Positions 1 through 8,466 of a DNA stretch of 35,814 nucleotides are shown here, piece by piece. The stretch is taken from positions 1 to 35,814 of the forward strand of contig NZ_BARE01000046.1 of assembly GCF_000367345.1 (NCBI RefSeq), written 5' to 3'. Each line of letters opens with the position of its first letter. Position 1 is the first letter of the stretch. Source of the stretch: Sphingobium xenophagum NBRC 107872 (GTDB lineage: Bacteria; Pseudomonadota; Alphaproteobacteria; Sphingomonadales; Sphingomonadaceae). The notes under the pieces were generated by a model that saw nothing but the letters and a program-made list of their open reading frames with translations, searched no databases and was not told where the DNA came from. A program made the position numbers and the translations under genes.

Positions 1-660
1 AGCCCGATGGTCCTCACCATCAGTTGCACCAATAGTTTCGCCCATCTCTGGCTCGCCCCCCGGATCGGCGCGTTCCAGATGCGTCATCCGGGGCTGGCGG
101 TGCGCATCCAGGCCGAGGATGCGGTGGTCGATCTTGCCCGCACCGGCGTCGATCTGGCGATTCGCGGCGGGAAGGGCAATTGGCCGGGGCTGGAGGCGCG
201 GCTGTTGACGCACAACCGCCTGGCGCCGATGTGCAGCCCGGCCTGGCTGGCGCGCCATGGTCCGGTCGCCGATGCGCAGGCGCTTCATGCCCTGCCGCGC
301 TTGTCGCCCGACGATATGTGGTGGCATGAATGGTTCGCGGCCATGGGGGTGGAGGCCGATCCGGCAGGCGGGCCGCCGGGCATCGCGCTGGACAGCCAGG
401 TGATGGAAGGCCGTGCCGCGATCGGGGGGCAGGGGATCGCGATCCTCAACCTGTTCCTGTGGAAGGCGGAGGTGGAGGCGGGCCTGCTGGTCGAGGCCAT
501 GCCATCCTATGTCCGCGAGATCGCGAGCTACTGGATCGTCTATCCGCCCCACGCTCGCAATACGCCCAAGGTGAAGGCGTTTCGCGACTGGATCAGCGCC
601 GAATTCGCCGCCGCCATCGCCGATGACCCGCAGGGACGCTACTTGCCCCGTGACGGATGA
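1..660 (+). CDS. LysR-type transcriptional regulator, C-terminal part (5' cut by window)
   Basis: This is the substrate-binding half of a LysR-family regulator. The frame is open to the left window edge, so the N-terminal helix-turn-helix lies outside, and the ATG at base 7 is internal rather than the start. The visible protein has the periplasmic-binding-protein-like effector fold typical of the GcvA/AmpR-type subgroup. It begins with an LTIS strand followed by NSFAHLWLAPRIGAF, and then has VDLAIRGGKG and a late GIAILNLFL segment. The C-terminal FRDWISAEF motif is the usual ending of this group. The target operon cannot be read here, because the regulated gene is normally divergent and upstream of the regulator. 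The stop codon touches the putative ccdAB operator region. The family call is firm; the ligand is unknown. Confidence 0.88.
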   Translation, partial: SPMVLTISCTNSFAHLWLAPRIGAFQMRHPGLAVRIQAEDAVVDLARTGVDLAIRGGKGNWPGLEARLLTHNRLAPMCSPAWLARHGPVADAQALHALPRLSPDDMWWHEWFAAMGVEADPAGGPPGIALDSQVMEGRAAIGGQGIAILNLFLWKAEVEAGLLVEAMPSYVREIASYWIVYPPHARNTPKVKAFRDWISAEFAAAIADDPQGRYLPRDG

Positions 661-689
661 TGCGTATGTTCATGCGCATGTTTCATGAA
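660..689 (+). promoter_or_regulatory. Candidate operator of the ccdAB module
   Basis: Two near-identical 11-bp direct repeats, ATGCGTATGTT (660-670) and ATGCGCATGTT (672-682), lie at a 12-bp period. The second contains the perfect palindrome CATGCGCATG (671-680). A further inverted pair, TTCATG (669-674) and CATGAA (684-689), brackets it. The cluster sits just ahead of, and partly over, the ccdA ribosome-binding site. That is where CcdA/CcdB-type complexes are expected to repress their own operon. Operator function is an inference from repeat structure and position. Confidence 0.45.
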
Positions 690-699
690 GGAGTTGGTT

Positions 700-942
700 G
701 TGACCAGGCATGAACGGATCGGGACGCGCAAGGCGACCAACCTGTCGCTGGATATGGCGCTTGTCGCAGAGGCGCGGGCGTTGGGAATCAACTTGTCCCG
801 CACCTGTGAAGACGCGCTGGCCAAGCAAATCGCCGCCGAACGCGGCCGTCGCTGGCAAGAGGAGAATAAGGAAGCGATAGCCGCCTGGAACGTCTGGGCC
901 GAGAATAACGAATTGCCGCTTGAGAAATATCGACAATTCTGA
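700..942 (+). CDS. ccdA: CcdA-family antitoxin
   Basis: This is a small antitoxin of the CcdA family: an N-terminal ribbon-helix-helix DNA-binding region (about residues 8-45, with KATNLSLDMALVAEARALG) and an acidic, flexible C-terminal tail. The tail has WQEENKEAIAAWNVW and would wrap the toxin. I chose the GTG at 700 as start because AAGGAG (688-693) lies 6 bases ahead of it. The in-frame ATG at 685 overlaps that Shine-Dalgarno sequence and is less likely. The product is 80 residues, a normal size for the family. The stop TGA overlaps the ccdB start (TGATG), the tight coupling expected of a toxin-antitoxin pair. Autoregulation through the upstream repeats is likely but inferred. Confidence 0.88.
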   Translation: MTRHERIGTRKATNLSLDMALVAEARALGINLSRTCEDALAKQIAAERGRRWQEENKEAIAAWNVWAENNELPLEKYRQF

Positions 943-1238
943 TGGCACGGTTTGGTGTATATCTATTGCCGAATGGGGGACTGGTTCTCGATTGCCAGAG
1001 CGATCATGTCGATAATGTAGGAACTCGTCTGGTCGTCCCGCTATTGCCGCCCGATGATATGCCCGCTGGCCTGCCGGCTCTGCACCCCTGTTTCGATATA
1101 GAGGGTAAGCGGCTGATGATGGCTACCCATCTAGCTGGCGCTGTCCATTCGCGATTGCTCAAGCAACCGGTCTCGATGCTGCATCACCATCAGGATAGGA
1201 TTATGCGCGCGCTCGATATCCTTTTGACGGGCTTCTGA
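942..1238 (+). CDS. ccdB: CcdB-family toxin
   Basis: The 98-residue protein matches the CcdB fold along its length. It has an N-terminal MARFGVYLLPN strand, then LDCQSD, LVVPLLPPDD and LHPCFDIEGKRLMMATHLAGAV, and a final helix ending RIMRALDILLTGF. CcdB of plasmid F is 101 residues, binds GyrA and traps gyrase on DNA; its last residues Trp-Gly-Ile are essential for poisoning. Here the end reads Thr-Gly-Phe, so the Trp is absent. Such endings may be common in chromosomal homologues, but gyrase poisoning cannot be assumed. It is co-transcribed with ccdA by a 1-base overlap. It lies 52 bp upstream of parC on the same strand, so all three genes could share a transcript. Family call firm; target and activity open. 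Confidence 0.86.
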   Translation: MARFGVYLLPNGGLVLDCQSDHVDNVGTRLVVPLLPPDDMPAGLPALHPCFDIEGKRLMMATHLAGAVHSRLLKQPVSMLHHHQDRIMRALDILLTGF

Positions 1239-1290
1239 TCCAGCGCAATTCCCGTTCCGTTCCTCTCATCCGCCTGCTAAGCCATCTTCG

Positions 1291-3618
1291 ATGACCGATT
1301 TTCGCGATCCTTTCGACAATATCAAGGACCATCCGTTCGACGCGGCGCTGTCGCAGCGTTATCTCGTCTATGCCCTGTCCACCATTACCGCGCGGTCCTT
1401 GCCGGATTTGCGCGACGGGTTGAAGCCGGTGCATCGCCGCCTGCTCTGGGCGATGCGGCTGCTCAGGATGGAGCCGTCCGGCGCGTCGGCCGACGTGCTG
1501 GTCGCCAACCCTGTCCGCAACGGCACAAGTTACAAGAAATGCGCCCGCGTCGTGGGCGACGTCATAGGCAAATATCACCCCCATGGCGACAGCAGCGTCT
1601 ATGACGCCATGGTGCGGCTGGCGCAGGATTTCGTCCTGCGCACGCCATTGGTCGACGGGCAGGGCAATTTCGGCAATATCGACGGCGATAATGCCGCCGC
1701 GATGCGCTATACCGAAGCGCGCCTGACCCAGCCTGCCGCCGACCTGATGGCGGGACTGGACGAAGGCACGGTCGATTTCCGCCCGACCTATAATGGCGAG
1801 GACGAAGAGCCGGAGGTGTTCCCCGGCCTTTTCCCCAACCTGCTTGCCAATGGCGCCAGCGGCATTGCGGTGGGCATGGCGACCAGCATACCGCCGCATA
1901 ATGTGACCGAAATACTCGATGCCGCCAGCTTGCTGATCGACAATCCCGATACGGATCATGCGGCGTTAATGGCAGTGGTGAAGGGGCCGGACTTCCCCAC
2001 TGGCGGCGTGCTGGTGGATAGTCCCGCAATCATTGCGGAAGCCTATGCCACGGGACGCGGCGCGTTCCGCACCCGTGCGCGCTTTTCGACCGGCAAGGAT
2101 GATCAGGGCGTCTGGGAACCGACCGGCATAGAGAAATTGAGCGGCGGCACCTGGCAGTTGATCGTCAGCGAAATTCCCTATCAGGTGCAGAAGGGCAAGC
2201 TGATCGAGCAGATCGCGGCCCTGATCAACGACAAGAAGCTGCCGATCCTGGAAGATGTGCGCGATGAAAGCGATGAGACGATCCGCATCGTCATCACGCC
2301 CAGGAACCGCAATGTCGATCCGCAGGTGCTCAAGGACAGTCTCTACCGACTGACCGATCTGGAAAACCGCTTTCCGCTCAACCTGAACGTGCTGGACGCC
2401 ACCCATACGCCGCGCGTTCTGGGGTTGCGCGCGGTGCTGATCGAATGGCTCAAGCACCAGATCGACGTGCTGGTCCGGCGCGCGCAGCATCGCCTTGCCA
2501 AGATTGCCGATCGGCTCGAACTGCTCGATGGCTATATCATCGCCTATCTCAACCTTGACCGGGTGATCGAGATCATCCGTACGGAGGATGAGCCAAAGCT
2601 GGTGATGATGGACGAATTTGCCCTGACCGACCGGCAGGCCGAAGCCATTCTCAACATGCGCCTGCGGTCTCTGCGCAAGCTGGAAGAGATGGAATTGCGC
2701 CGCGAACATGCCGATCTGGTGGCGGAGCAGGAGGATCTGCAAAAGCTGGTCGAAAGCCCGCAGCGCCAGCGGACCAAGCTGAAGCGCGACATTGCCGCGC
2801 TGCGCAAGCGCTATGGCCCCGACACGGCCCTTGGCCACCGCCGTACATTGGTGGAGGAAGCCGGACCCGCACGGGACATCCCGCTGGAGGCGATGATCGA
2901 GCGCGAACCGATCACCGTCATTCTGTCCGAACGCGGCTGGATCAGGGCGATGAGCGGCCATCGCGATCTGGCTGCGGCCGATACGCTCAAGTTCAAGGAG
3001 GGCGACGGTCCGCAATTCGCGTTTCACGCCTACACGACCGACAAGCTGCTGCTCGCGACGTCGACCGGGCGCGTCTATACGCTGGGGTCGGACAAGCTGC
3101 CGGGCGGGCGCGGCTTTGGCGATCCGGTGCGGTCGCTGGTCGATATGGACAATGAAGGCGCGATCGTCGCCTTCATGCCCGCACGGGCTGGCACGGAATT
3201 GTTGCTGGCGTCTTCCGACGGGCGCGGTTTCATTGCGGCGGTGGCAGAGATCATGGCGGAAACCCGCAAAGGGCGTCAGGTCGTCAATGTCCGCACCGGC
3301 GCCAGGCTGGCTGTCATCCGCCCGGTCGCGCCAGGGTCGGACAGCGTGGCCGTGATTGGCGAAAACCGCAAATTGCTCGTCTTCTCGCTCGACGAAATGC
3401 CCCGCATGGCGCGTGGACAGGGCGTGCAGATGCAGCGCTATCGCGATGGTGGTCTGTCGGACGCCATCACCTTCCGCCTGGTCGACGGACTTAGCTGGGC
3501 GATGGGGGGCGAAACCGGGCGGATGCGAACCGAATCGGACATGACGCCGTGGAAAGTGGCGCGCGGTGCGGCTGGCCGTATGCCGCCCACCGGCTTTCCG
3601 CGCGACAATCGCTTTTAA
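1291..3618 (+). CDS. parC: DNA topoisomerase IV subunit A
   Basis: This is the breakage-reunion subunit of topoisomerase IV, which decatenates daughter chromosomes together with ParE (not in the window). At 775 residues it has a normal ParC length. The N-terminal winged-helix/TOPRIM-interacting region carries [16 protein letters not shown] (about 35-50). The quinolone-determining segment is [14 protein letters not shown], where Ser101 and Asp105 align with Ser80 and Glu84 of E. coli ParC. The catalytic tyrosine is Tyr140 in [10 protein letters not shown] coiled-coil stretch follows (about 440-510), then a C-terminal beta-pinwheel. I call parC rather than gyrA from the C-terminal domain and the [17 protein letters not shown] start. 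No good Shine-Dalgarno sequence precedes the ATG. The ccdAB genes immediately upstream are notable because CcdB attacks the paralogous GyrA. Confidence 0.95.
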   Translation: MTDFRDPFDNIKDHPFDAALSQRYLVYALSTITARSLPDLRDGLKPVHRRLLWAMRLLRMEPSGASADVLVANPVRNGTSYKKCARVVGDVIGKYHPHGDSSVYDAMVRLAQDFVLRTPLVDGQGNFGNIDGDNAAAMRYTEARLTQPAADLMAGLDEGTVDFRPTYNGEDEEPEVFPGLFPNLLANGASGIAVGMATSIPPHNVTEILDAASLLIDNPDTDHAALMAVVKGPDFPTGGVLVDSPAIIAEAYATGRGAFRTRARFSTGKDDQGVWEPTGIEKLSGGTWQLIVSEIPYQVQKGKLIEQIAALINDKKLPILEDVRDESDETIRIVITPRNRNVDPQVLKDSLYRLTDLENRFPLNLNVLDATHTPRVLGLRAVLIEWLKHQIDVLVRRAQHRLAKIADRLELLDGYIIAYLNLDRVIEIIRTEDEPKLVMMDEFALTDRQAEAILNMRLRSLRKLEEMELRREHADLVAEQEDLQKLVESPQRQRTKLKRDIAALRKRYGPDTALGHRRTLVEEAGPARDIPLEAMIEREPITVILSERGWIRAMSGHRDLAAADTLKFKEGDGPQFAFHAYTTDKLLLATSTGRVYTLGSDKLPGGRGFGDPVRSLVDMDNEGAIVAFMPARAGTELLLASSDGRGFIAAVAEIMAETRKGRQVVNVRTGARLAVIRPVAPGSDSVAVIGENRKLLVFSLDEMPRMARGQGVQMQRYRDGGLSDAITFRLVDGLSWAMGGETGRMRTESDMTPWKVARGAAGRMPPTGFPRDNRF

Positions 3619-3686
3619 TGACCATTTTTTACAATGATCGGCGCATCGTTTCCTGAAAATTTACCGCTTCCCGATATGGCCAAGGC

Positions 3687-5441
3687 ATGGAATCCATTTC
3701 TGTGCGCAACTGGCCAGTCGGAAGGACCAGCAACGACCCTGTTGCGGGGGACGCGGAGGCATATCCATCCTTCGTCATAGCGCCGAGCCAATGGTTGGCC
3801 GCCATGTCGCAGGCGGCAGCGATTTTATCTCATGATGACAATCTGTTGTCGGTGGTCGAAGCCAATGACCGCTTCTTGCAGGCGTTTCGCCAGCATCAGG
3901 AAAAGGACGGGGCCATCAGCCAGGCCGCGACCGTGTGGCGCGATCGCATCCTGAAATTCATTCAGACGAATCACGTCGCAGACAGTTTTGAAATTCGCCG
4001 CGACGGCAAATTGGGGCCGGAATATTTCATGTGCACCATCGGCCGCTTGCCCGCCGATGCGGACCATCCCGAACTTTACCTGTTCACCGCGACCGATCGT
4101 ACCAGCGAACGGACGGTCGAGAAGAATCTGCGCCGCGAACTTCTGTCCGACGGGTTGACCGCGCTGCCCAATCGCACCGGATTTGGCGAAGAGATTGACG
4201 ACCGGATTGCCAATTCGGTCTGGCCCGAAAATGCCCAATTCGGCATCATCGCGATCGACCTTAGCCGGTTCAGCCGGGTCAATGAATCGCTTGGCCCGAT
4301 GGCTGGCGACGAATTGCTGATCACGGTCGCCAAGCGACTGAAATCCAGCCTGCGGCAGGGCGATGTGCTGGCGCGGATTGGCGGCAATGATTTTGCGATA
4401 TTCGCCCGTCTGAACAATGGCCTGTCGGATGCCCTTCACATCGTCCAGCGGATCAAGGAAGCGCTGAGTTCGCCGATCCGGCTGAGCGATCTGCAAATCC
4501 GGGTGGATTGCGCGATCGGCTGTGCCCTTTCCACCAGCCTGAGCGATGACCCCGATGACATCGTTCGCAAGGCGCAGGCAGCGGTCAAGATCGCCAAGTG
4601 CAGCGGCAAGGTGGAAATATATCGCAACGGTGTTCTCAAGGAAGCGCAGCGCCGCTTTTCGATCGAGAGCCGTCTGCGCGACGCATTGGCGCAGGGTGGC
4701 CTGTCGCTGGCCTATCAGCCGCTGATCCATCTCCATACCGGGGAGATTACGGGGTTCGAGGCACTCGCCCGCTGGGACGATGCGGAATTGGGGCATGTGT
4801 CCCCGGTCGAATTCATCGCCGTGGCCGAAGAAAGCGGCCTCATCACCCCGCTGGGCCGATGGGCCGCCTATGAAGCGGCGCAGGCATTGTCGCGCTGGGA
4901 CGCCAGGTTCGGCCAGCCCATGCCGGTCGGCGTCAACGTCAACCTCTCGCCGATCCAGATGGCGCGGGACGATGTCGCGTCGATGTTCGAAGAAGCGCTG
5001 CGCTATTCCGGCATTGCCGGGCATCGCCTGACCGCCGAAGTCACCGAAAGCGCAATCATCGCCGATCCCGACAAGGCGCGCAAATTGCTGTTCGCGCTCA
5101 AGGATTTGCAGATGCCGATCGCGATGGACGATTTCGGCACTGGTTTTTCCAACCTGGCCAGCCTGCACAGCCTGCCGATCGACATATTGAAGATCGATCG
5201 TAGTTTCGTGTCGAACATGCTGGAGGATCGCGACAAGACGGTCATCGTCCGCACGATCCTCTCGCTGGCGGAGTCGCTCAATCTCAAGGTCACGGCCGAA
5301 GGGATCGAGACGCAGGAGCTTGCCCATGCGCTTCAGCAATTGGGATGCTGGCAAGGGCAGGGCTATTATTTCGCCAAGCCGATGGCCGAACAGGACGCCT
5401 TCGACTATTGGCGCGCGCGCTGGAATTTCGAAACGGTCTGA
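3687..5441 (+). CDS. GGDEF-EAL protein with degenerate cyclase site, probable c-di-GMP phosphodiesterase
   Basis: The 584-residue cytosolic protein has a PAS-like N-terminal sensor (about 30-145), a GGDEF domain (about 150-310) and an EAL domain (about 325-575). The cyclase signature is GGNDF at 232-236 instead of GG(D/E)EF, so diguanylate cyclase activity is probably lost; the domain may instead bind GTP and regulate. The EAL side looks intact: FEAL at 357-360, NVNLSP at 417-422, EVTES at 451-455, DDFGTG at 481-486, KIDRSF at 502-507 and AEGIE at 537-541. These supply the expected metal and catalytic residues for cleaving cyclic di-GMP. No transmembrane segment is evident. It starts 68 bp after parC with no clear terminator between. 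Its 3' end overlaps the convergent CCA transferase gene by 37 bp. Start choice is uncertain because the ribosome-binding site is poor. Confidence 0.92.
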   Translation: MESISVRNWPVGRTSNDPVAGDAEAYPSFVIAPSQWLAAMSQAAAILSHDDNLLSVVEANDRFLQAFRQHQEKDGAISQAATVWRDRILKFIQTNHVADSFEIRRDGKLGPEYFMCTIGRLPADADHPELYLFTATDRTSERTVEKNLRRELLSDGLTALPNRTGFGEEIDDRIANSVWPENAQFGIIAIDLSRFSRVNESLGPMAGDELLITVAKRLKSSLRQGDVLARIGGNDFAIFARLNNGLSDALHIVQRIKEALSSPIRLSDLQIRVDCAIGCALSTSLSDDPDDIVRKAQAAVKIAKCSGKVEIYRNGVLKEAQRRFSIESRLRDALAQGGLSLAYQPLIHLHTGEITGFEALARWDDAELGHVSPVEFIAVAEESGLITPLGRWAAYEAAQALSRWDARFGQPMPVGVNVNLSPIQMARDDVASMFEEALRYSGIAGHRLTAEVTESAIIADPDKARKLLFALKDLQMPIAMDDFGTGFSNLASLHSLPIDILKIDRSFVSNMLEDRDKTVIVRTILSLAESLNLKVTAEGIETQELAHALQQLGCWQGQGYYFAKPMAEQDAFDYWRARWNFETV

Positions 5442-6616
5442 TCGGCAATTGCGTCAACCCGCGCGCCGTCCGGGAAACCTTCCGCGATCCACATATCCTG
5501 CACGACATTCAATGCCCTGGCGACATCGGGGCCGGGGGGCAGTCCGCGCGCGATCAACGCGCCACCGCCTATCGGAAGTTTGGGCGGCGTCCAGTCGTCC
5601 AGGGCGGAGAGAGGCGACAGATCCGCATCGGCATCCAGCAGCAACCTGTCGATCGCACCTTCGACCCCAATATGCCACGCCAGCGCCCGAATCGGCATAT
5701 CGCCCAAGCCAGCCTCCAGCGCCGTCGTCAGTCGCTTGCGCGCCTTGTTCGACAGTTTGAGCCGCGCGCCGACCAGATCGGCCCGCGCCGCATCGGGCGG
5801 CAGCAAGGCCGCGAGCCGCCGCAGCGCCGATGGTGCAAGGCCAGCCGCGGCCTCCCGCGCTATCAACCGCTCCAGCCGGTCGATCCCGGCGCGGTCGACT
5901 TCAGGCAAAACCGGCGTCAATATCCCGCCATCGACCATCAGCCGCAACGCATGGATCGGCGCGGCGACCCCCAGCAATTTGAGCAATTCATCGGCAATCC
6001 GCTCGCGCGACAGCGCCATCAGACTGTTGGCCGAAGCGACGCAGGCGGCATAGGCCATATTGTCCAGCTCATCGTCGCCATAGCGCGCCAGAAAGCGGAA
6101 ATAGCGCAGGATGCGCAGATGATCTTCGGCAATGCGCGCGTGGGCATCGCCTATGAAGCGCAATCGCCGCGCTTCCAGATCGGCAACCCCGCCAAAATAG
6201 TCGGTGATCTCCCCGCTCAGCGGATCGGCATAAAGTGCGTTAATCGTGAAGTCCCGCCGCGCCGCATCCTCGCGCCAGTCATCGGTGTAGGCGATGGTCG
6301 CGCGCCGCCCGTCGGTGCTGACGTCGCGGCGCAGCGTCGTAATCTCCACCGGCCAGCCGGCGATGACGGCGGTGATCGTGCCATGGTCTATACCGGTCGG
6401 TACCGCCTTTATCTCTGCTGCCTTCAGCCGGTCGAGCACGTCCTGGGGGGCAAGCGTGGTGGCAATATCCAGATCATTGACCGCAAGCCCCAGCAAGCCG
6501 TCGCGCACCGCGCCGCCGACGTAGCGGGCCTTGCCGCCCGCCGCATCCAGCGCCGTCAGCAAATCGTCGAGACCGGGACGATGCCGCCATGGCGCGTCGG
6601 GCAGCACCACGTTCAT
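5405..6616 (-). CDS. cca: CCA tRNA nucleotidyltransferase (class II poly(A) polymerase family)
   Basis: This enzyme adds or repairs the 3' CCA end of tRNA without a nucleic-acid template. The head domain has GGAVRD at 34-39, the two metal-binding aspartates in DLD (48-50) and RRDFTINAL near 120-128. An RNA/NTP-binding region with DHLRILRYFRFLARYG follows. The length, 403 residues, suits alphaproteobacterial members. I start it at the ATG complementary to 6616-6614, which overlaps the NUDIX stop as ATGA. The 24-residue upstream extension of the open frame overlaps the NUDIX gene and looks non-coding. It is the last gene of the DUF1285-NUDIX-CCA operon. A poly(A)-polymerase role is a possible alternative within the family, but the short length favours CCA addition. 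Confidence 0.92.
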   Translation of the reverse strand: MNVVLPDAPWRHRPGLDDLLTALDAAGGKARYVGGAVRDGLLGLAVNDLDIATTLAPQDVLDRLKAAEIKAVPTGIDHGTITAVIAGWPVEITTLRRDVSTDGRRATIAYTDDWREDAARRDFTINALYADPLSGEITDYFGGVADLEARRLRFIGDAHARIAEDHLRILRYFRFLARYGDDELDNMAYAACVASANSLMALSRERIADELLKLLGVAAPIHALRLMVDGGILTPVLPEVDRAGIDRLERLIAREAAAGLAPSALRRLAALLPPDAARADLVGARLKLSNKARKRLTTALEAGLGDMPIRALAWHIGVEGAIDRLLLDADADLSPLSALDDWTPPKLPIGGGALIARGLPPGPDVARALNVVQDMWIAEGFPDGARVDAIADQTVSKFQRARQ

Positions 6617-7212
6617 AATGCACCCAGCCGGTGCGACAGGTTTGCCAGGATGGCGGCGGTCACGCCCCATATCCGCCGTTCCTGCCATAATATCTCGTAA
6701 TAATGCCGCACCGCCCCTTCAAATTCGACGGCATGCCGGGTCCGGTTCGCCGGGTCCAGCGCATAGGCGAGGGGCAGTTCGAACCAGTCGGCCACTTCGC
6801 TTTCCTGCGGCTGCAAGGGCAGGTCGGGCGGAATGACCGCCAGCACCGGGATGACGTCGAACCCGGTAAAGGTATGATAGCGGTCGGACGTGCCGATGAC
6901 CTGCGCCAGATGCGGCGGCAGGCCGATTTCCTCCTCCGCCTCGCGCAGCGCCCCGGCGATCTCATCGGCATCGCTAGGATCGACGCGGCCGCCGGGAAAG
7001 GCGACCTGTCCCGCATGCTGGCGCAGTCGTTCCGACCGCTGGGTCAGGATCAACCCCGGTTCGGGCCGGTCGGTGATGGCGACCAGTACGGCGGCGGGGG
7101 CGAGCGCGATGTGTCCGTCGATGCGGGGATCGCGCATGTCGGATGACAGGATGGTGCCATCGCGGCCATGACCTTCGGCCAACGCGGCACGCAGCCGCTC
7201 GGCCAGGGTCAT
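6613..7212 (-). CDS. NUDIX hydrolase, probable CoA pyrophosphatase (NudL-like)
   Basis: The 199-residue protein carries a NUDIX box of the coenzyme-A pyrophosphatase type, AFPGGRVDPSD followed by ALREAEEEIGL. The aspartate-rich spacing after GG is typical of NudL-like enzymes that split CoA into phosphopantetheine and 3',5'-ADP. The metal-binding glutamates lie in REAEEE. The start was set at the ATG complementary to 7212-7210, because it overlaps the stop of the DUF1285 gene as ATGA. The longer open frame starting upstream would run into that gene. It is translationally coupled on both sides, to DUF1285 and to the CCA transferase. Substrate is inferred from the family motif only. Confidence 0.9.
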   Translation of the reverse strand: MTLAERLRAALAEGHGRDGTILSSDMRDPRIDGHIALAPAAVLVAITDRPEPGLILTQRSERLRQHAGQVAFPGGRVDPSDADEIAGALREAEEEIGLPPHLAQVIGTSDRYHTFTGFDVIPVLAVIPPDLPLQPQESEVADWFELPLAYALDPANRTRHAVEFEGAVRHYYEILWQERRIWGVTAAILANLSHRLGAL

Positions 7213-7775
7213 GCCCCGCCGTCCAGCGGAAAGAAAGCGCCGTTGCTCCACAGGCCGATCCGCTCGGCGCCCTCATCCAGCGCCATGTTCATCAGTTCAT
7301 AATAGATGCTGCGCACGACCAGCGCCTCCAGCCCCGCGCGGACATGAAGATAGGGATGCGGCCCGTCCGCCGTCTCACGGAGCAGCAGCGCATTGTCCGG
7401 CCCCGCCGCGACCAGATCGCCGGTGTTCAGCCGGAACGCCAGCGCCCGTTCGCGTCCTTCGCCTTCGCTCTTGAGTTCCACCGCGACGAAGGGGGCATCC
7501 TCGACTTCGATGCTCAGCTTTTCAACCGGGGTGACCAGCACATAGCTGCCGTCTGCTTCTCGCCGCAATATGGTGGAAAACAGGCGGACCATTGCCTCGC
7601 GCCCGATTGGCGATCCCTGGTGAAACCAGGTTCCGTCGCGCGCGATCCGCATGTCGCTGTCGCCGCAATGGTCGGGATTCCATTTCTCCACCGGCGGGAG
7701 TTTTTTTTCGGCAAGCAGGCGCGCAATGTCGCTGAGCGACAGGTCGGCAAGGTCGGGTAGCGGGTCCATCGGCAT
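7209..7775 (-). CDS. DUF1285 domain protein
   Basis: The 188-residue protein is recognised as DUF1285 by its N-terminal PPVEKWNPDHCGDSDMRIARDGTWFHQGSPI segment (about 27-58) and by RLFSTILRREADGSYVLVTPVEK. The family has an all-beta fold and no firmly established biochemical role. The first gene of a three-gene operon, it overlaps the NUDIX gene by four bases. A second Met two codons in (complementary to 7769-7767) is an alternative start; neither has a strong Shine-Dalgarno sequence. Being coupled to a CoA pyrophosphatase and a tRNA end-repair enzyme suggests a housekeeping role, but no function can be read from the residues. Confidence 0.88.
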   Translation of the reverse strand: MPMDPLPDLADLSLSDIARLLAEKKLPPVEKWNPDHCGDSDMRIARDGTWFHQGSPIGREAMVRLFSTILRREADGSYVLVTPVEKLSIEVEDAPFVAVELKSEGEGRERALAFRLNTGDLVAAGPDNALLLRETADGPHPYLHVRAGLEALVVRSIYYELMNMALDEGAERIGLWSNGAFFPLDGGA

Positions 7776-7819
7776 AGGCTATGCAGATAGGATCGCAGCG
7801 CCCCGATGGCAAAGGGGAA

Positions 7820-8332
7820 TCAGGCGATGACGCTAATATCGGGACCAAGCATCCCCGCGCCCCCCACAGCGCGGCCATCGACCGACAGCGCCAGCAGACG
7901 CCGTTGCTCGACCGGGCCGGGCGCACGCCAGCCGCTCGTGTCCTGAGCACTAAAGCCCCAGAAGCGGCCATAATATTCCGGGTCGCCAATCATCATCAGC
8001 GGCGCTGTTCCCTGCGCCTTTGCTGCCGCCACGACAGCGTCCATCATCGCCCGGCCATGGCCGCCGCCCTGATGCGCGGGGGCGACCGCTACCGGCCCGA
8101 CCATGATATAGGGGCATTGCGTGCCGTCATCCTGCGTCAGCACGACCGGCCAGCTTTGCAGCGATCCAATGAGCGCGCCTTGTCCATCCACCACCGCGAA
8201 GGAAAGAGCGGGAATCCAGGCGACCGTCCCGCGAATCAGATAGGCCGTCCGTGCATGCCGATCGACGCCGAACGCGTCGTCGAGCAGACGCTCGATCGCG
8301 TCTGGCCGCTGGCTTTCGAGAGGGACAATCAT
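7820..8332 (-). CDS. GNAT family N-acetyltransferase (YhbS-like)
   Basis: This is an acetyl-CoA-dependent acetyltransferase of the GNAT superfamily. The acetyl-CoA binding motif A is visible as VGPVAVAPAHQGGGHGRAMM, with the Q-G-G-G-H-G phosphate-binding loop. It is followed by MMIGDPEYYGRFWGF, typical of the YhbS/COG3153 subgroup. I place the start at MIVPLESQ (complementary to 8332-8330), where family similarity begins. The open frame extends 24 codons further to 8404 with no clear coding signal. The product is 170 residues. It is divergent from the FolB-family gene and 44 bp upstream of DUF1285 on the same strand, so it could be co-transcribed with that operon. The acceptor substrate is unknown. 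Confidence 0.85.
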   Translation of the reverse strand: MIVPLESQRPDAIERLLDDAFGVDRHARTAYLIRGTVAWIPALSFAVVDGQGALIGSLQSWPVVLTQDDGTQCPYIMVGPVAVAPAHQGGGHGRAMMDAVVAAAKAQGTAPLMMIGDPEYYGRFWGFSAQDTSGWRAPGPVEQRRLLALSVDGRAVGGAGMLGPDISVIA

Positions 8333-8466
8333 AGACACGTCTTGCCGATCCGCGATCAATGGCGCATGGACCGCGCCGGGAGCGGCGGGCTTTACCGCCC
8401 GCATCGCAAAATGAAAGACTAAACTGGCCCCGTCTGACAGCAGGGAAGGGCCGGATATGGCAGGCC

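Noticed and set aside
3825..5354. Minus-strand open frame of 509 codons opposite the GGDEF-EAL gene
   Set aside because: Antisense shadow of a gene with full domain motifs on the plus strand.
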